A DNA stretch of 64,000 nucleotides from CALMEC01 sp964531025 (GCA_964531025.1 CAZHDY010000005.1:62001-126000); one strand, 5' to 3'; shown: positions 1 through 8,944, counted from the first letter of the stretch. Program-made: numbers and translations. The notes: generated by a model from the sequence alone, not told the origin.

Positions 1-1
1 C

Positions 2-1648
2 TCCACGGCCACCACGGGTCTCGGACACACGCGCTGGGCGACCCACGGTAAGGTCACCCAGAGCAACGCGCACCCGCACACCGACTCCAGCGGCCGGCTC
101 GCGGTCGTGATGAACGGCATCATCGAGAACTACGTCGAGCTCCGCTCGGAGCTCGCGGGCCAGGGCATCGCGTTCTCCAGCGAGACGGACACCGAGGTCA
201 TCCCGCACCTCCTGGCACAGGCCTACAACGGCGACATGGTCGAGGCCGTCCGCGCCATCCTTCCCCGGCTGGAGGGCCACTACGCGTTCGTCGCCATGCA
301 CGCCGACGAGCCCGGTCGCCTGGTCGGCGTACGCAAGGAGTGCCCCCTCATCGTCGGCGTCGGCGACGGTGAGCGCTTCTTCGGCTCGGCCATCCCCGCG
401 TTCCTGCGTGAGACGCGTGAGATCCAGCTGGTGGAGGACGGCGAGATCGTCGTCCTGGAAGCCGGTTCGACCACCATCCTGAACGGTGGCCCCACTCCGG
501 TCGAGCGCGCCGTCACCGAGGTCGAGATGGACGAGGATGCCGCCGAGAAAGGCGGGCACGAGACGTTCATGCTCAAGGAGATCTACGAGCAGCCGGACGC
601 CCTGTGGGACACCCTCGGCGACCGTCTCAAGGAGGACGGCTCCGTCGATCTGGCGGAACTCGGTCTGGACGATGCGCAACTGGCCCGCGTCGAGCGCATC
701 CAGATCGTCGCCTGCGGCACGTCGTACCACGCCGGCCTCGTCGGCCGCTACCTGATCGAGGACTGGGCCCGTGTCCCCGTCCACATCGAGGTGGCGAGCG
801 AGTATCGCTACCGCACCTGCCTCGCCGGACCGGGCGACCTGGTCATCGGCATCACCCAGAGCGGTGAGAGTGCCGACACCCTCGCCGCCATGCGCGTCGC
901 ACGTGAGCGCGGCGCCCATGTGGTGGCCCTCACGAACATCATGGGCTCGCAGGCCACCCGCGACTCGGACGGCGTCATCTTCACGCGCGCCGGCCTCGAG
1001 ATCAGCGTCGCCGCCACCAAGACCCACACCGCGCAGATCATGGCGCTCGCCCTCCTCGCCCTGAAGCTGGGGCGACTCCGCTGGGCCCTCACCTCGGCCG
1101 GCGCCGTCGAGCTGGCCCACGACCTGCGGTCCCTGCCCGGCATCGTCCGTGGATACCTCGAGTCACCGGCGCCCGCGCAGGTCACCGAGATCGCGGCCCG
1201 CTACTACGACCAGCCGTTCTTCCTCTACCTCGGCCGTCACGTCGGCGTACCGGTGTCGTTCGAGGGCGCGCTGAAGCTGAAGGAGATCAGCTACATCCCG
1301 ACCGAGGCGTACCCGGCCGGTGAGATGAAGCACGGCCCGATCGCCCTTCTGGCCGAGGGATCACCGGTCGTGGTCGTCGCCACCGACGGGCACGTGTTCG
1401 ACAAGGTCGTGTCGAACATCGAGGAGGTCCGGGCCCGCGGGGCGCGCGTGATCGCCGTGGCCACGCAGGGCAACCGCACCATCGAGAACCACGCCGACGA
1501 TGTGCTGTGGTGCCCGCGCACACCGCCGATCCTCACACCGATCACGGCGAACGTCCCGCTGCAGCTGTTCGCGTACGCAGTGGCGCGTGCCCGCGGCCTG
1601 AACGTCGACCAGCCGCGCAACCTGGCCAAGACCGTCACCGTCGAATAG
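2..1648 (+). CDS. glmS: Glutamine--fructose-6-phosphate aminotransferase, 5'-truncated by window edge
   Basis: Makes glucosamine-6-phosphate from fructose-6-phosphate and glutamine, the entry step to UDP-GlcNAc and peptidoglycan, in the cytoplasm. The reading frame is open from base 2, so the start and the catalytic N-terminal cysteine lie upstream of the window; 548 residues remain. GHTRWATHG and NAHPH of the Ntn glutaminase domain stand at the visible start. Two SIS isomerase domains follow, with CGTSYHAG, ITQSGESADT and the late SYIPTEAYPAGEMKHGP stretch. The protein ends in TVTVE, the usual GlmS C-terminus, so the 3' end is intact. No ribozyme can be assessed because the 5' region is missing. 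Identification is secure from motifs. Confidence 0.97.
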   Translation, partial: STATTGLGHTRWATHGKVTQSNAHPHTDSSGRLAVVMNGIIENYVELRSELAGQGIAFSSETDTEVIPHLLAQAYNGDMVEAVRAILPRLEGHYAFVAMHADEPGRLVGVRKECPLIVGVGDGERFFGSAIPAFLRETREIQLVEDGEIVVLEAGSTTILNGGPTPVERAVTEVEMDEDAAEKGGHETFMLKEIYEQPDALWDTLGDRLKEDGSVDLAELGLDDAQLARVERIQIVACGTSYHAGLVGRYLIEDWARVPVHIEVASEYRYRTCLAGPGDLVIGITQSGESADTLAAMRVARERGAHVVALTNIMGSQATRDSDGVIFTRAGLEISVAATKTHTAQIMALALLALKLGRLRWALTSAGAVELAHDLRSLPGIVRGYLESPAPAQVTEIAARYYDQPFFLYLGRHVGVPVSFEGALKLKEISYIPTEAYPAGEMKHGPIALLAEGSPVVVVATDGHVFDKVVSNIEEVRARGARVIAVATQGNRTIENHADDVLWCPRTPPILTPITANVPLQLFAYAVARARGLNVDQPRNLAKTVTVE

Positions 1649-1680
1649 CGCGCCGTGGGGTGCGGTGCGGCGGGTACCGA

Positions 1681-1686
1681 TATGCT
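1681..1686 (+). promoter_or_regulatory. -10 element TATGCT of a leaderless promoter for the ArsC-family gene
   Basis: TATGCT lies exactly 7 nt before the ATG at 1694, so transcription would begin at or next to the start codon. No Shine-Dalgarno sequence fits in that space. The same layout recurs before many genes in this window. Confidence 0.5.
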
Positions 1687-1693
1687 CGGCCGC

Positions 1694-2050
1694 ATGGACA
1701 AGGTGACGATCTACCACAATCCGTACTGCAACTCGTCGGTGAACGCGGTGACGATCGCCGAGGAACTCGGTATCGAACCCGAGATCATCATCTACCGCAA
1801 GACCCCGCCGGACCGCGACACGCTCTCCTGGTTGATCGACCACCTGGAGGACGAGCCCACCGCGCTGGTACGCCGGGACAGCCTCTTCAAGAAGCTGGAG
1901 TTCACGGATGACGACGTGGCCACCAAGGAACAGATCATCCAGGCACTCCTGGACCACAAGATGCTCCTGCAGCGCCCGATCGTGGTGCGCGGTGACCGCG
2001 TGATCGTCGGCCGGCCCAAGGGGCGGGTCCACGATCTCCTCTCCGAATGA
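1694..2050 (+). CDS. ArsC/Spx-family thioredoxin-fold protein (arsenate-reductase-like)
   Basis: A 118-residue single-domain protein of the ArsC family, which reduces arsenate with a catalytic cysteine or, in Spx/YffB branches, does unrelated redox or regulatory work. Seen: IYHNPYCNSS near residue 12, where the catalytic Cys sits in the family NP-x-C-x-x-S motif; VRRDSLFKK mid-protein; and RPIVVRGDRVIVGRPKGRV near the end, matching the conserved RPI...GRP block with its arginines. The ATG at 1694 was chosen because it puts the motif at the usual distance from the N-terminus and follows a -10 box by 7 nt. There is no arsR or arsenite pump nearby, so arsenate as substrate is not supported by context. 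Confidence 0.85.
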   Translation: MDKVTIYHNPYCNSSVNAVTIAEELGIEPEIIIYRKTPPDRDTLSWLIDHLEDEPTALVRRDSLFKKLEFTDDDVATKEQIIQALLDHKMLLQRPIVVRGDRVIVGRPKGRVHDLLSE

Positions 2051-2122
2051 GCTCGGTGCCGACGTCGTGACCTCCGTCGTGCGTCGCGCCGCGGCGCCGC
2101 GTACCGATGCGGACGAGACCCG

Positions 2123-3016
2123 ATGACACGCGCCGCCGGCCTGCCGCCGCTTCCGATCCACCCGATCCCGGTGGACCAGGTGGTGATCGAGATCGTGGCG
2201 GACCCGTCCAACCCGGCCGGACGCCTGGTCCTGCAGGACGGTGTCGAGTCGAGTTACGTCGACATCGCGCGACCGGACCGGCTCGGGTTCGAGTACCAGC
2301 GGCATCTGGCGTCGGTCGTCGATGTGGTGCACCCGAAGAAACGGGCGCTCGACCTCTTCCAGATCGGCGGAGGCCCCTGTGCGGTCCCGCGATACCTCGA
2401 CGTCACGCGCCGTGACTTCACGGCGACCGTCGCCGAGATCGACGCCGGCGTCATCGAGGTCGCGAGGACGCACCTGGGCCTGGACGCCCATCCCAGGATC
2501 GTCCCCCGCGTGGGTGACGGTCGAACGCTTCTCGCCGAGGTCGCACCCGAGTCGCTGGACGTGGTCATCGTGGACGCCTTCCTCGGGCTCGTCGTCCCGC
2601 ACCCGCTGGTGACGCGTCAGTTCGCCGATATCGCCCGGCGGGCCCTTCGACCCGGCGGGCTCCACATCACCAACCTGATCGACATCCCGCCGCTGGGGTT
2701 CGCCCATGCGGTTGCCGCCACCCAAGCGTCGGCGTACGGTGAGGCCATCGTGATCGCGGATCCTTCGACCATCTCCGGCGCATCGTCGGGAAACCTCGTG
2801 ATCGCCGCGAGTGACGCGCCCATGCGTGCGGAGATCATCGAGCGCCGGGCCGCACATGACGACGCACCCTGGCAGGTGCTGCGCGGGCGGTCACTCGCGC
2901 GGTGGTTCGGTGACGCCGCCCCGCTCGACGACGACGTGGCACCGGTTCACGATCTGGCGCTCCTCGGTGACCTTTTCGGCAGGGCACGCCGACGCCGGAC
3001 GGAGGGTGAGTCGTGA
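2123..3016 (+). CDS. Spermidine-synthase-like SAM-binding protein
   Basis: A 297-residue Rossmann methyltransferase-fold protein resembling spermidine synthases. Seen: a nucleotide-binding loop FQIGGGPCAVPRY near residue 90, an acidic strand end VAEIDAGVIEVA, then VGDGRTLL and VVIVDAFLG, the order typical of polyamine aminopropyltransferases. The glycine loop carries GGGPCA rather than the usual GGGDG, and no SAM-decarboxylase gene is nearby, so real aminopropyl transfer is doubtful. The stop overlaps the acpS start by 4 nt, so the two are probably translated together. ATG at 2123 is the first in-frame start that precedes the domain. Some related proteins are fused to membrane domains; this one is not. 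Confidence 0.75.
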   Translation: MTRAAGLPPLPIHPIPVDQVVIEIVADPSNPAGRLVLQDGVESSYVDIARPDRLGFEYQRHLASVVDVVHPKKRALDLFQIGGGPCAVPRYLDVTRRDFTATVAEIDAGVIEVARTHLGLDAHPRIVPRVGDGRTLLAEVAPESLDVVIVDAFLGLVVPHPLVTRQFADIARRALRPGGLHITNLIDIPPLGFAHAVAATQASAYGEAIVIADPSTISGASSGNLVIAASDAPMRAEIIERRAAHDDAPWQVLRGRSLARWFGDAAPLDDDVAPVHDLALLGDLFGRARRRRTEGES

Positions 3017-3393
3017 TCGTGGGTGTCGGCCTCGATCTCATCGAGATCGACCGGATACGGCAGGCGTTGGAGCGGCGTCCACGGTTTGCCGAACGGTGCT
3101 TCACGCCGGACGAGATCGCGTACTGCTCGGCCAAGCCCTTCCCGGCACAGCACTATGCCGCGCGTTTCGCCGCGAAGGAGGCCGTGGGCAAGGCGCTCGG
3201 CCGGGGCATGACGCGCTGGCGTGAGGTGGAGGTCGTCCGCGGGCGCGGGGCACCCACCGTGCGCCTTCACGGTCACTATCGCGAGTGGGCGGAGGAACGG
3301 GGCGTCGTGAACATCGTCCTGACACTGACGCACAGCAGGGGGATGGCGGCTGCAACCGCGATCGCGGAGGGGCGGGCGTCCACCGACGGCTGA
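3013..3393 (+). CDS. acpS: Holo-[acyl-carrier-protein] synthase
   Basis: Transfers 4'-phosphopantetheine from CoA to the serine of acyl carrier protein, activating fatty-acid synthesis. The 126-residue length is that of AcpS. The start shows GVGLDLIEIDRI with the magnesium-binding Asp, and FAAKEAVGKALG near residue 57 is the second signature with the metal-binding Glu and CoA-contacting Lys. The C-terminal part carries LTLTHSRGMAAATAI. The GTG start overlaps the upstream stop (GTGA). In many actinobacteria acpS sits just before nnr and alr, as here, although a roadblock gene and a long gap intervene. Confidence 0.96.
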   Translation: MIVGVGLDLIEIDRIRQALERRPRFAERCFTPDEIAYCSAKPFPAQHYAARFAAKEAVGKALGRGMTRWREVEVVRGRGAPTVRLHGHYREWAEERGVVNIVLTLTHSRGMAAATAIAEGRASTDG

Positions 3394-3735
3394 GCGGTGC
3401 GGCGGTACGGCGTCGTCTCGAGGGCTCCGGAAGCGGGGTCCGGGACCGTCGTGAACCGCGCTGCGGTGCCTCGTGATCGCTCGCAGGGCCCGGACGGACA
3501 CAAAAACCCGGCCGAAAACTGCGAAATCCTGATTCAGGCCGGCAAACATGGGGTTATCCCCGGAGCACAACCCGTCGATAGGACTGATGTCGCCGGTCCC
3601 GGTGCGTCGATTCATCGACGCGTCACGATCGGTCGGCCACGGTCGACGTCAGTCGCCGGGTGGTCCAGGTCGCCGGTCATGGCGTTCCTCCGCCGTTCCA
3701 ACACGCCCCCCATTTTTTCTGTTGGAGGATTTTCA
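3394..3735 (+). other. 342-bp gap before the roadblock gene, possible structured leader
   Basis: No convincing gene. A 6-bp stem CCGGCC (3508-3513) / GGCCGG (3537-3542) is followed by GGCAAACA and a GGGG-TTAT-CCCC hairpin (3550-3561), then an AT-richer tract just before a strong GGAGG at 3724-3728. This could be a long structured 5' leader, but I could not match it to a known riboswitch. Confidence 0.3.
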
Positions 3736-4101
3736 ATGAGCAAGCAGGAGCAGACCCAGGCGATTCTGGACGGCCTCCGAGGTGCGATGCCGGACGTCAA
3801 GGGCGCTCTCATCGCGACCGCCGACGGACTTGCGATCGCCCGTTCGTTCTCGGACGACACCGACTTCCAGCGCGTCGCCGCCATGTCCGCCACCGCCTTC
3901 AGTCTCGGCAAGCGGATCGCCGACACCCTCGGCGCCGGTGAGTTCATGGAGACCTCCGTGTCGGGACGTGAGGGCAACGCGTACATCTATGCCACCGGTC
4001 CGAAGGGCGTGCTGGCCGTCATCACCCAGCCGGACGCCAACCTCGGTCTGCTCCACCTCGAAGCCCGCGACGCCGCCCAGAAGATCGCCGCGATCCTCTA
4101 G
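3736..4101 (+). CDS. Roadblock/LC7-domain protein
   Basis: A 121-residue protein consisting of one roadblock/LC7 (MglB-like) domain. Such proteins form homodimers that act as scaffolds or GTPase regulators; in actinobacteria they often occur in conservons with a Ras-like GTPase. Seen: an N-terminal helix, DVKGALIATADGLAIARS, a long helix around ATAFSLGKRI, and the closing GPKGVLAVITQPDANLGLL strand pair. The start is fixed by GGAGG at 3724-3728, 7 nt before ATG 3736. No GTPase, DUF742 protein or histidine kinase lies beside it, so this is a stand-alone copy of unknown partner. Confidence 0.85.
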   Translation: MSKQEQTQAILDGLRGAMPDVKGALIATADGLAIARSFSDDTDFQRVAAMSATAFSLGKRIADTLGAGEFMETSVSGREGNAYIYATGPKGVLAVITQPDANLGLLHLEARDAAQKIAAIL

Positions 4102-4304
4102 ACGGACGAGTCCGCGGAGTAAACCGTCTCGGGCGCCGCGCCCGTCGTGATGTGTCGCCTCGTTCTCCGTACCGGTTGCGGACGGACGGGGCTCGTCCGC
4201 GTTCCGGCCAACACCTGATGCCGAGGACATCGCGGATCGATTTCGGCGTCGCGCGCACTCCAATCGGCGCCCTCATCGGTTTCGGCTCCCACTGCGGTGG
4301 TCCG

Positions 4305-4310
4305 TAGGAT
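4305..4310 (+). promoter_or_regulatory. -10 element TAGGAT of a leaderless promoter for nnr
   Basis: TAGGAT ends 6 nt before the ATG at 4317, placing the transcription start at or beside the initiation codon. No ribosome binding site is present. Confidence 0.5.
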
Positions 4311-4316
4311 GGGGAT

Positions 4317-5846
4317 ATGCGTGCCCAGCCTTCCTCCGAACCGCCCATCCCGGGGGCGATGCCGCTGTACTCGGCGTCGGCTCTTTCCACGGCCGACCGT
4401 CGTGCGGTCACCCGTCACCGGTTGCCGTCCGTCATCCTCATGGAACGCGCGGGACTCGGCGCCGCCGACATCATCCAGCATCGGTACCCGGATCACCGCT
4501 CTTGCCTCATCGTGTGCGGTCGCGGCAACAACGGGGGCGACGGGTACACGGTCGCACGGCACCTGCTGGACGCGGGGTGGGATGTCGAGATCGCCACGCC
4601 GCGCGGCCATCAGGCGCGCACACCCGACGCGATGACCATGGCCACGGCCGCGCGTTCGCTGGGCCTGCGCCCGCGTCCGTTCACCGCCTCCATGCTGGAG
4701 GGCGATCGCATCGTCATCGATGCGCTGCTCGGGACGGGAAGTCGGGGCGCACCGCGTGACCAGATCGCGGCGACCATCGAGCACATCACGCGATCCGGTC
4801 TGCCCGTGGTGGCCATGGACGTCCCCTCGGGGGTCGATCCGGACACCGGTCGGGTGGAGGGCGTGGCCATCCGAGCCGACCTCACCACCACCTTCCACGG
4901 CGACAAGCCAGGGCTCCATATCGAACCCGGCCGCATGTGTGCGGGGGCGGTGGAGGTCGTCGACATCGGCATCCCCACGCCGGTTCGTTCCGCGCCTGCC
5001 GCGTGGCTTCTCTCCGAGGGGACCCACGCGGGCTCACACCGCGACGTCACGTCCGACAAGTACAGCTCGGGCGCGGTGCTGGTGATCGCCGGGTCGCCGG
5101 GACTGACCGGGGCAGGCATCCTCACGTCGCGCGCCACGCTGCGGGCCGGGGCGGGGCTCACCGTCGCGGCGGTGCCGGCGTCGGTGCAGTCCGTCTACGC
5201 GACGGCGCTCGTCGAGGTCATGGCGGCGCCCATCCCGGACTCCGACGGGTACTTCACCGCCGAGTCGGTGGAGCCGGTCGTCGAGCAGGCCGGACGGGTC
5301 GGTGCCATCGCCATCGGGCCCGGACTCGGACGCGACCAGCGCACCAACCCGTTCGTGCGCGCGGTCCTCGACGCCGTGGATCTCCCGGCCGTCATCGACG
5401 CGGACGGACTCTTCCACCTGGGGCGCCGGCCGGCATGGTTGCGCGAGCGCCGGGCCGCCACGATCATCACTCCGCATGCCGGCGAAGCCGCGCGTCTACT
5501 GGGACGTGAACGGCGCGACATCGACTCGAACCGTCTGGCGTCGGCGCGATCGCTGGCCGACATCACCGGGGCGGTCACGATCCTCAAGGGGCCGGGTGCC
5601 ATCATCGCCACGCCGGATGGGACGGCGATGGTCGACGGCATCGGCACGTCGGCCCTTGCGACCGCCGGAAGTGGTGACGTCCTCACCGGCATCGTCGCGG
5701 CCCTGCTCGCCAAGGGGATCGATCCCGCCGTCGCCGCGGGTACCGCCGTCACCCTGCATTCCCGGGCGGGCAATGCCAGCGGCAAGGGCAGCGGGACGAT
5801 GGCCGGCGACGTCATCGAGGCGCTCCCGGAGGTCATCGCCGCGTGA
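4317..5846 (+). CDS. nnr: Bifunctional NAD(P)H-hydrate epimerase / ADP-dependent dehydratase
   Basis: Repairs hydrated NAD(P)H: the N-terminal YjeF_N half epimerises R- and S-NAD(P)HX and the C-terminal ribokinase-like half dehydrates S-NAD(P)HX using ADP. At 509 residues it has the fused length. Seen: CGRGNNGGDGYTVARHLL (about residues 66-83) of the epimerase and DVPSGVDPDTG; in the second half KYSSGAVLVIAGSPG, IAIGPGLG, TPHAGEAARLLG, ILKGPGAIIATPDG and ALATAGSGDVLTG, the nucleotide-binding and catalytic Asp region. Its stop overlaps the alr start (GTGA), so nnr-alr-cca form a coupled unit. Confidence 0.96.
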   Translation: MRAQPSSEPPIPGAMPLYSASALSTADRRAVTRHRLPSVILMERAGLGAADIIQHRYPDHRSCLIVCGRGNNGGDGYTVARHLLDAGWDVEIATPRGHQARTPDAMTMATAARSLGLRPRPFTASMLEGDRIVIDALLGTGSRGAPRDQIAATIEHITRSGLPVVAMDVPSGVDPDTGRVEGVAIRADLTTTFHGDKPGLHIEPGRMCAGAVEVVDIGIPTPVRSAPAAWLLSEGTHAGSHRDVTSDKYSSGAVLVIAGSPGLTGAGILTSRATLRAGAGLTVAAVPASVQSVYATALVEVMAAPIPDSDGYFTAESVEPVVEQAGRVGAIAIGPGLGRDQRTNPFVRAVLDAVDLPAVIDADGLFHLGRRPAWLRERRAATIITPHAGEAARLLGRERRDIDSNRLASARSLADITGAVTILKGPGAIIATPDGTAMVDGIGTSALATAGSGDVLTGIVAALLAKGIDPAVAAGTAVTLHSRAGNASGKGSGTMAGDVIEALPEVIAA

Positions 5847-6949
5847 GCCCGCGTGAACGTGGTGTCGCGCGCATCGACCTGGACGCGGTGCGCCACAATG
5901 TGCGCCACCTGGCGAGAACGGCGCCCCGGAGCGAGCTACTCGTCGTCGTCAAGGCCAATGGCTACGGCCACGGCGACATCGCGGTGGCGAAGGCGGCGCT
6001 CGAGGCCGGGGCATCCCGGCTCGGCGTGGCCGCGGTGACCGAGGCCGAGGATCTGCGCCGGGCGGGTATCACGGCGCCCATCCTGATGTGGGGTCCGATG
6101 ATCGGCGACGAGTGGGGCCGTGCTGCCGCCGCCGACTGTGAGGTCGCCCTGTGGACACCCGAGGGATGCCATGCGGCCGCCGCGGTCGGTGTCCGGCGCG
6201 TCCACCTGAAGCTAGACAGCGGCATGGGCCGCATGGGGGTGCGTCCGGAGTCCCTGCCGGCCCTCGCGGACGCGGCGGACGATCCGGCGTTCACGGTGGT
6301 GGGTCTCATGACGCACTTCGCCACGGCGGACGAGACGGAGGGTCCGAACGCTGCCTTCATGGTGGAGCAGCTGGCGCGTTTCCGCTCGATGGCCACCCCG
6401 CTTCGCTCACGCTTCCCCGAGGCCATCCTTCACGCCGCGAACTCGGCCGCGGTGCTGCGCAACCCCGACACCCACCTGGACATGGTCCGGTGCGGCATCG
6501 CGATCTACGGCTGCTCGCCGTTCATGACCGACCCGGCCGATCACGATCTGCGCCCGGCAATGGCGCTCGAGTCGTACCTGGCATCGGTCAAGCCGATTCT
6601 CGGTCGCGAGAGCGTCGGATACGGGAGGCTGTGGCGCGCGGCGCGCGGCACCACCATCGGCGCGATCCCCGTCGGGTATGCCGACGGTTACTGTCGGAGT
6701 TACGCGAACCGTGCGGAGGTCCTCGTGGGTGGACGGCGCGTGCCCGTCGTCGGGATGGTCTCGATGGATCAGATCACCGTTGATCTGGGCCCGGAGTCGA
6801 CCGATCGGGTGGGTGACCCCGTGGTGCTCATGGGAACGCAGGGCGACGAGTCCATCACCGCTGAGGATCTCGGCCGCTGGCGCGACTCGATCAACTACGA
6901 GGTCGTCTGCGCGGTCGGTGAACGCATGCGGCGCGAGACCGGGGAATGA
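5843..6949 (+). CDS. alr: Alanine racemase
   Basis: PLP enzyme interconverting L- and D-alanine for peptidoglycan. The 368-residue length is typical. Seen: VVKANGYGHGD near residue 35 with the PLP lysine, LKLDSGMGRMG, HAANSAA, MVRCGIAIYG, and GYADGY, then VGMVSMDQ with the C-terminal domain. The catalytic tyrosine of the second domain fits SVGYGRLW. It starts with GTG overlapping the nnr stop and its own stop overlaps the next ATG, so expression is coupled. The neighbours nnr upstream and acpS further upstream match common actinobacterial gene order. Confidence 0.97.
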   Translation: MSPRERGVARIDLDAVRHNVRHLARTAPRSELLVVVKANGYGHGDIAVAKAALEAGASRLGVAAVTEAEDLRRAGITAPILMWGPMIGDEWGRAAAADCEVALWTPEGCHAAAAVGVRRVHLKLDSGMGRMGVRPESLPALADAADDPAFTVVGLMTHFATADETEGPNAAFMVEQLARFRSMATPLRSRFPEAILHAANSAAVLRNPDTHLDMVRCGIAIYGCSPFMTDPADHDLRPAMALESYLASVKPILGRESVGYGRLWRAARGTTIGAIPVGYADGYCRSYANRAEVLVGGRRVPVVGMVSMDQITVDLGPESTDRVGDPVVLMGTQGDESITAEDLGRWRDSINYEVVCAVGERMRRETGE

Positions 6950-8364
6950 TCGCCGGCACCCGTCTGGCCGATGTCGGCGCGATCCTCACGCGAGAGGGCG
7001 TCCCCGCATGGATCGTGGGGGGCGCCGTCCGCGACACCCTGACGGGACGGGCGGTGATCGACGCCGACCTTGCCGTCGCCGGCGACGCGAAGCCGCTCGC
7101 CCGAGCCGTCGCCGCGGAGTACGACGCGACGACATTCCCCCTGTCGGACGCCTTCGGCGCATGGCGGGTGACCGGGGGAAGGCTTCCGTTCCAGGTCGAC
7201 CTGACGCCCCTTCAGGGAGACGACATCGCGGCGGATCTCGCCCGGCGCGACCTCACGGTCAACGCCATGGCCATCCCTGTGGCCGGTGGCGATGTGATCG
7301 ACCCGCACGGCGGACGGCGCGACCTCGAGGACCGCGTTCTGCGCATGGTCGGGCCTACGGCGTTCGCGGATGATCCGGTACGCATGGTTCGGCTTGCCCG
7401 GCTCGCCTGCCAGACGGGGTTCACCATCGAACCCGACACGCACCTTCGTGCCCGGATGGATGCGGCGCTGGTTGCGCGAACCGCGGGGGAGCGCGTCCTG
7501 GCCGAGATGCGGCTCATCGCCCGGCACGACGAGGCATGGCGTGGCATCGAGATCCTGGACGAGCTGGGGGGACTCGGTGTCATTGTTCCGGACCTCGAGG
7601 AAGCCCGCGGCCTCGAGCAGACGCCCTATCACCACCTGGACGTGCTCGGCCACACGCTCGAGGTGGTCCGCCACGCCTGCGAGATCCGGCGCGAGCCGGA
7701 GGGCCTCTTCCGCGGTGACGCCGACTTCGTCCGTTCGGCACTCGATGAACCACTTGCGGACGGGCTCACCCGCGGGGAGGGGCTCGTGTTCGGGGCGCTC
7801 TTCCACGACGTCGGAAAGGCCCAGACCTTTGGCACCACGCCGGAGGGGCGGATCACGTTCATGGGGCACGACCGCGTGGGGGCCGAGATCGTCGATGCCT
7901 GGTGCCGGCGGTTCGGTGCGTCCACCCGTTTCCGGGAGGTCGTCGTGCAGTGTGTGCGTGAGCACCTTCGACTGGGTTTCATGGTGCACCGCCAGCCCCT
8001 CAGCCTTCGGCGGATCGTGCGCTACTGGTGGGCCACCTCGCCCGCCGACGTCGAGCTTCTTGTCATTTCCGCCGCCGATCGGATGGCCACCGACGGTCCG
8101 CGTACGACCCCTCCGCAGATCTCGCGGCACCTCGACGTGGTGCGCCAGGTCGCGCACGCCATCCGCCCGGTTGCCGAACGTGGCGAGCCCGTACCGCTCC
8201 TGGACGGCAACGCGATCATCGCCATGGCCGGCCGTCCCGCGGGGCCGTGGGTCCGTGAGATCGTCGATGCCCTGCGGGAGGATCAGGTCATCGGCCGCGT
8301 GACGACCCGGGCTCAGGCCGAGCGTCTGGTCCGAGTGAGGATCGACACCCTTCCGGCCGGATGA
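6946..8364 (+). CDS. cca: CCA tRNA nucleotidyltransferase / poly(A) polymerase family with HD domain
   Basis: Class II nucleotidyltransferase that adds or repairs the tRNA 3'-CCA end, or acts as a poly(A) polymerase. Seen in 472 residues: WIVGGAVRDTLTG near residue 23, the catalytic DADL soon after, RRDLTVNAMA with the nucleotide-recognition segment, DPVRMVRLARLA, then an HD phosphohydrolase domain (FHDVGKAQTFG; HDRVGAEI). The HD domain suggests added 2',3'-cyclic phosphatase activity, as in some CCA enzymes. Its ATG overlaps the alr stop by 4 nt. CCA-adding cannot be told from A-adding activity by eye. Confidence 0.88.
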   Translation: MIAGTRLADVGAILTREGVPAWIVGGAVRDTLTGRAVIDADLAVAGDAKPLARAVAAEYDATTFPLSDAFGAWRVTGGRLPFQVDLTPLQGDDIAADLARRDLTVNAMAIPVAGGDVIDPHGGRRDLEDRVLRMVGPTAFADDPVRMVRLARLACQTGFTIEPDTHLRARMDAALVARTAGERVLAEMRLIARHDEAWRGIEILDELGGLGVIVPDLEEARGLEQTPYHHLDVLGHTLEVVRHACEIRREPEGLFRGDADFVRSALDEPLADGLTRGEGLVFGALFHDVGKAQTFGTTPEGRITFMGHDRVGAEIVDAWCRRFGASTRFREVVVQCVREHLRLGFMVHRQPLSLRRIVRYWWATSPADVELLVISAADRMATDGPRTTPPQISRHLDVVRQVAHAIRPVAERGEPVPLLDGNAIIAMAGRPAGPWVREIVDALREDQVIGRVTTRAQAERLVRVRIDTLPAG

Positions 8365-8377
8365 ACGGAGGTTCACC

Positions 8378-8944
8378 ATGGTTCGACTGACGAAGATCTA
8401 CACGCGCCTCGGCGACGACGGCGAGACACACCTCGGCGACATGAGCCGCGTGTCCAAGACCGGTCGCCGCATCGCCGCCATCGGCGACGTGGACGAGCTG
8501 AACGCCGCCCTCGGTGTCGCGGTCGCGGCCGGTCCGCGGCTCGAGCACGCCGGCTGGCTGACGCGCATCCAGAACGACCTGTTCGATCTGGGTGCCGATC
8601 TCGCGGTCCCGATGGGCGGTGAGGACCGTGACCGACTTCGCGTCATCCCGGAGCAGGTCGGTCGCCTCGAAGAGCACTGTGACGCGGCGAATGCGGAGCT
8701 CGCCGACCTCACGAGCTTCATCCTCCCGGGCGGGACGCCGGTCGCCGCCGCCCTTCACCTCGCCCGGTCGGTGTGCCGGCGTGCCGAGCGTACCGTGATC
8801 GCCCTGGGGGAGGAGGAGACGATCAATCCGACCGCCGCGGCCTACCTCAACCGCCTCTCGGATCTGCTGTTCATCCTGGCGCGCCATGCGAACAACCGCG
8901 GCGCGGACGACGTGCTCTGGGTGCCGGGAGGCGAGCGGGAGTAA
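8378..8944 (+). CDS. PduO-type cob(I)alamin adenosyltransferase
   Basis: Transfers the 5'-deoxyadenosyl group of ATP to cob(I)alamin, giving coenzyme B12. A 188-residue four-helix bundle protein with the family marks: IYTRLGDDGETHLGD at the N-terminus (ATP-binding), GDVDELNAALGVA, FILPGGTPVAAALHLARSVCRRAER with the conserved Arg-x2-x-Arg-Glu-like segment, and YLNRLSDLLFILAR. GGAGG lies 8 nt before ATG 8378, so this gene has its own ribosome binding site, unlike its coupled upstream neighbours. No cobalamin-dependent enzyme is in the window. Confidence 0.93.
   Translation: MVRLTKIYTRLGDDGETHLGDMSRVSKTGRRIAAIGDVDELNAALGVAVAAGPRLEHAGWLTRIQNDLFDLGADLAVPMGGEDRDRLRVIPEQVGRLEEHCDAANAELADLTSFILPGGTPVAAALHLARSVCRRAERTVIALGEEETINPTAAAYLNRLSDLLFILARHANNRGADDVLWVPGGERE

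Noticed and set aside
1361..2857. 498-codon open frame on the minus strand
   Set aside because: Antisense to glmS, the ArsC gene and the spermidine-synthase-like gene; no family motifs and a product typical of GC-rich third-position shadows.
3537..3610. Possible c-di-GMP (GEMM) riboswitch suggested by GGCAAAC and a following hairpin
   Set aside because: The GEMM core GGACGCAAAGCC and tetraloop receptor are not present; only superficial similarity.
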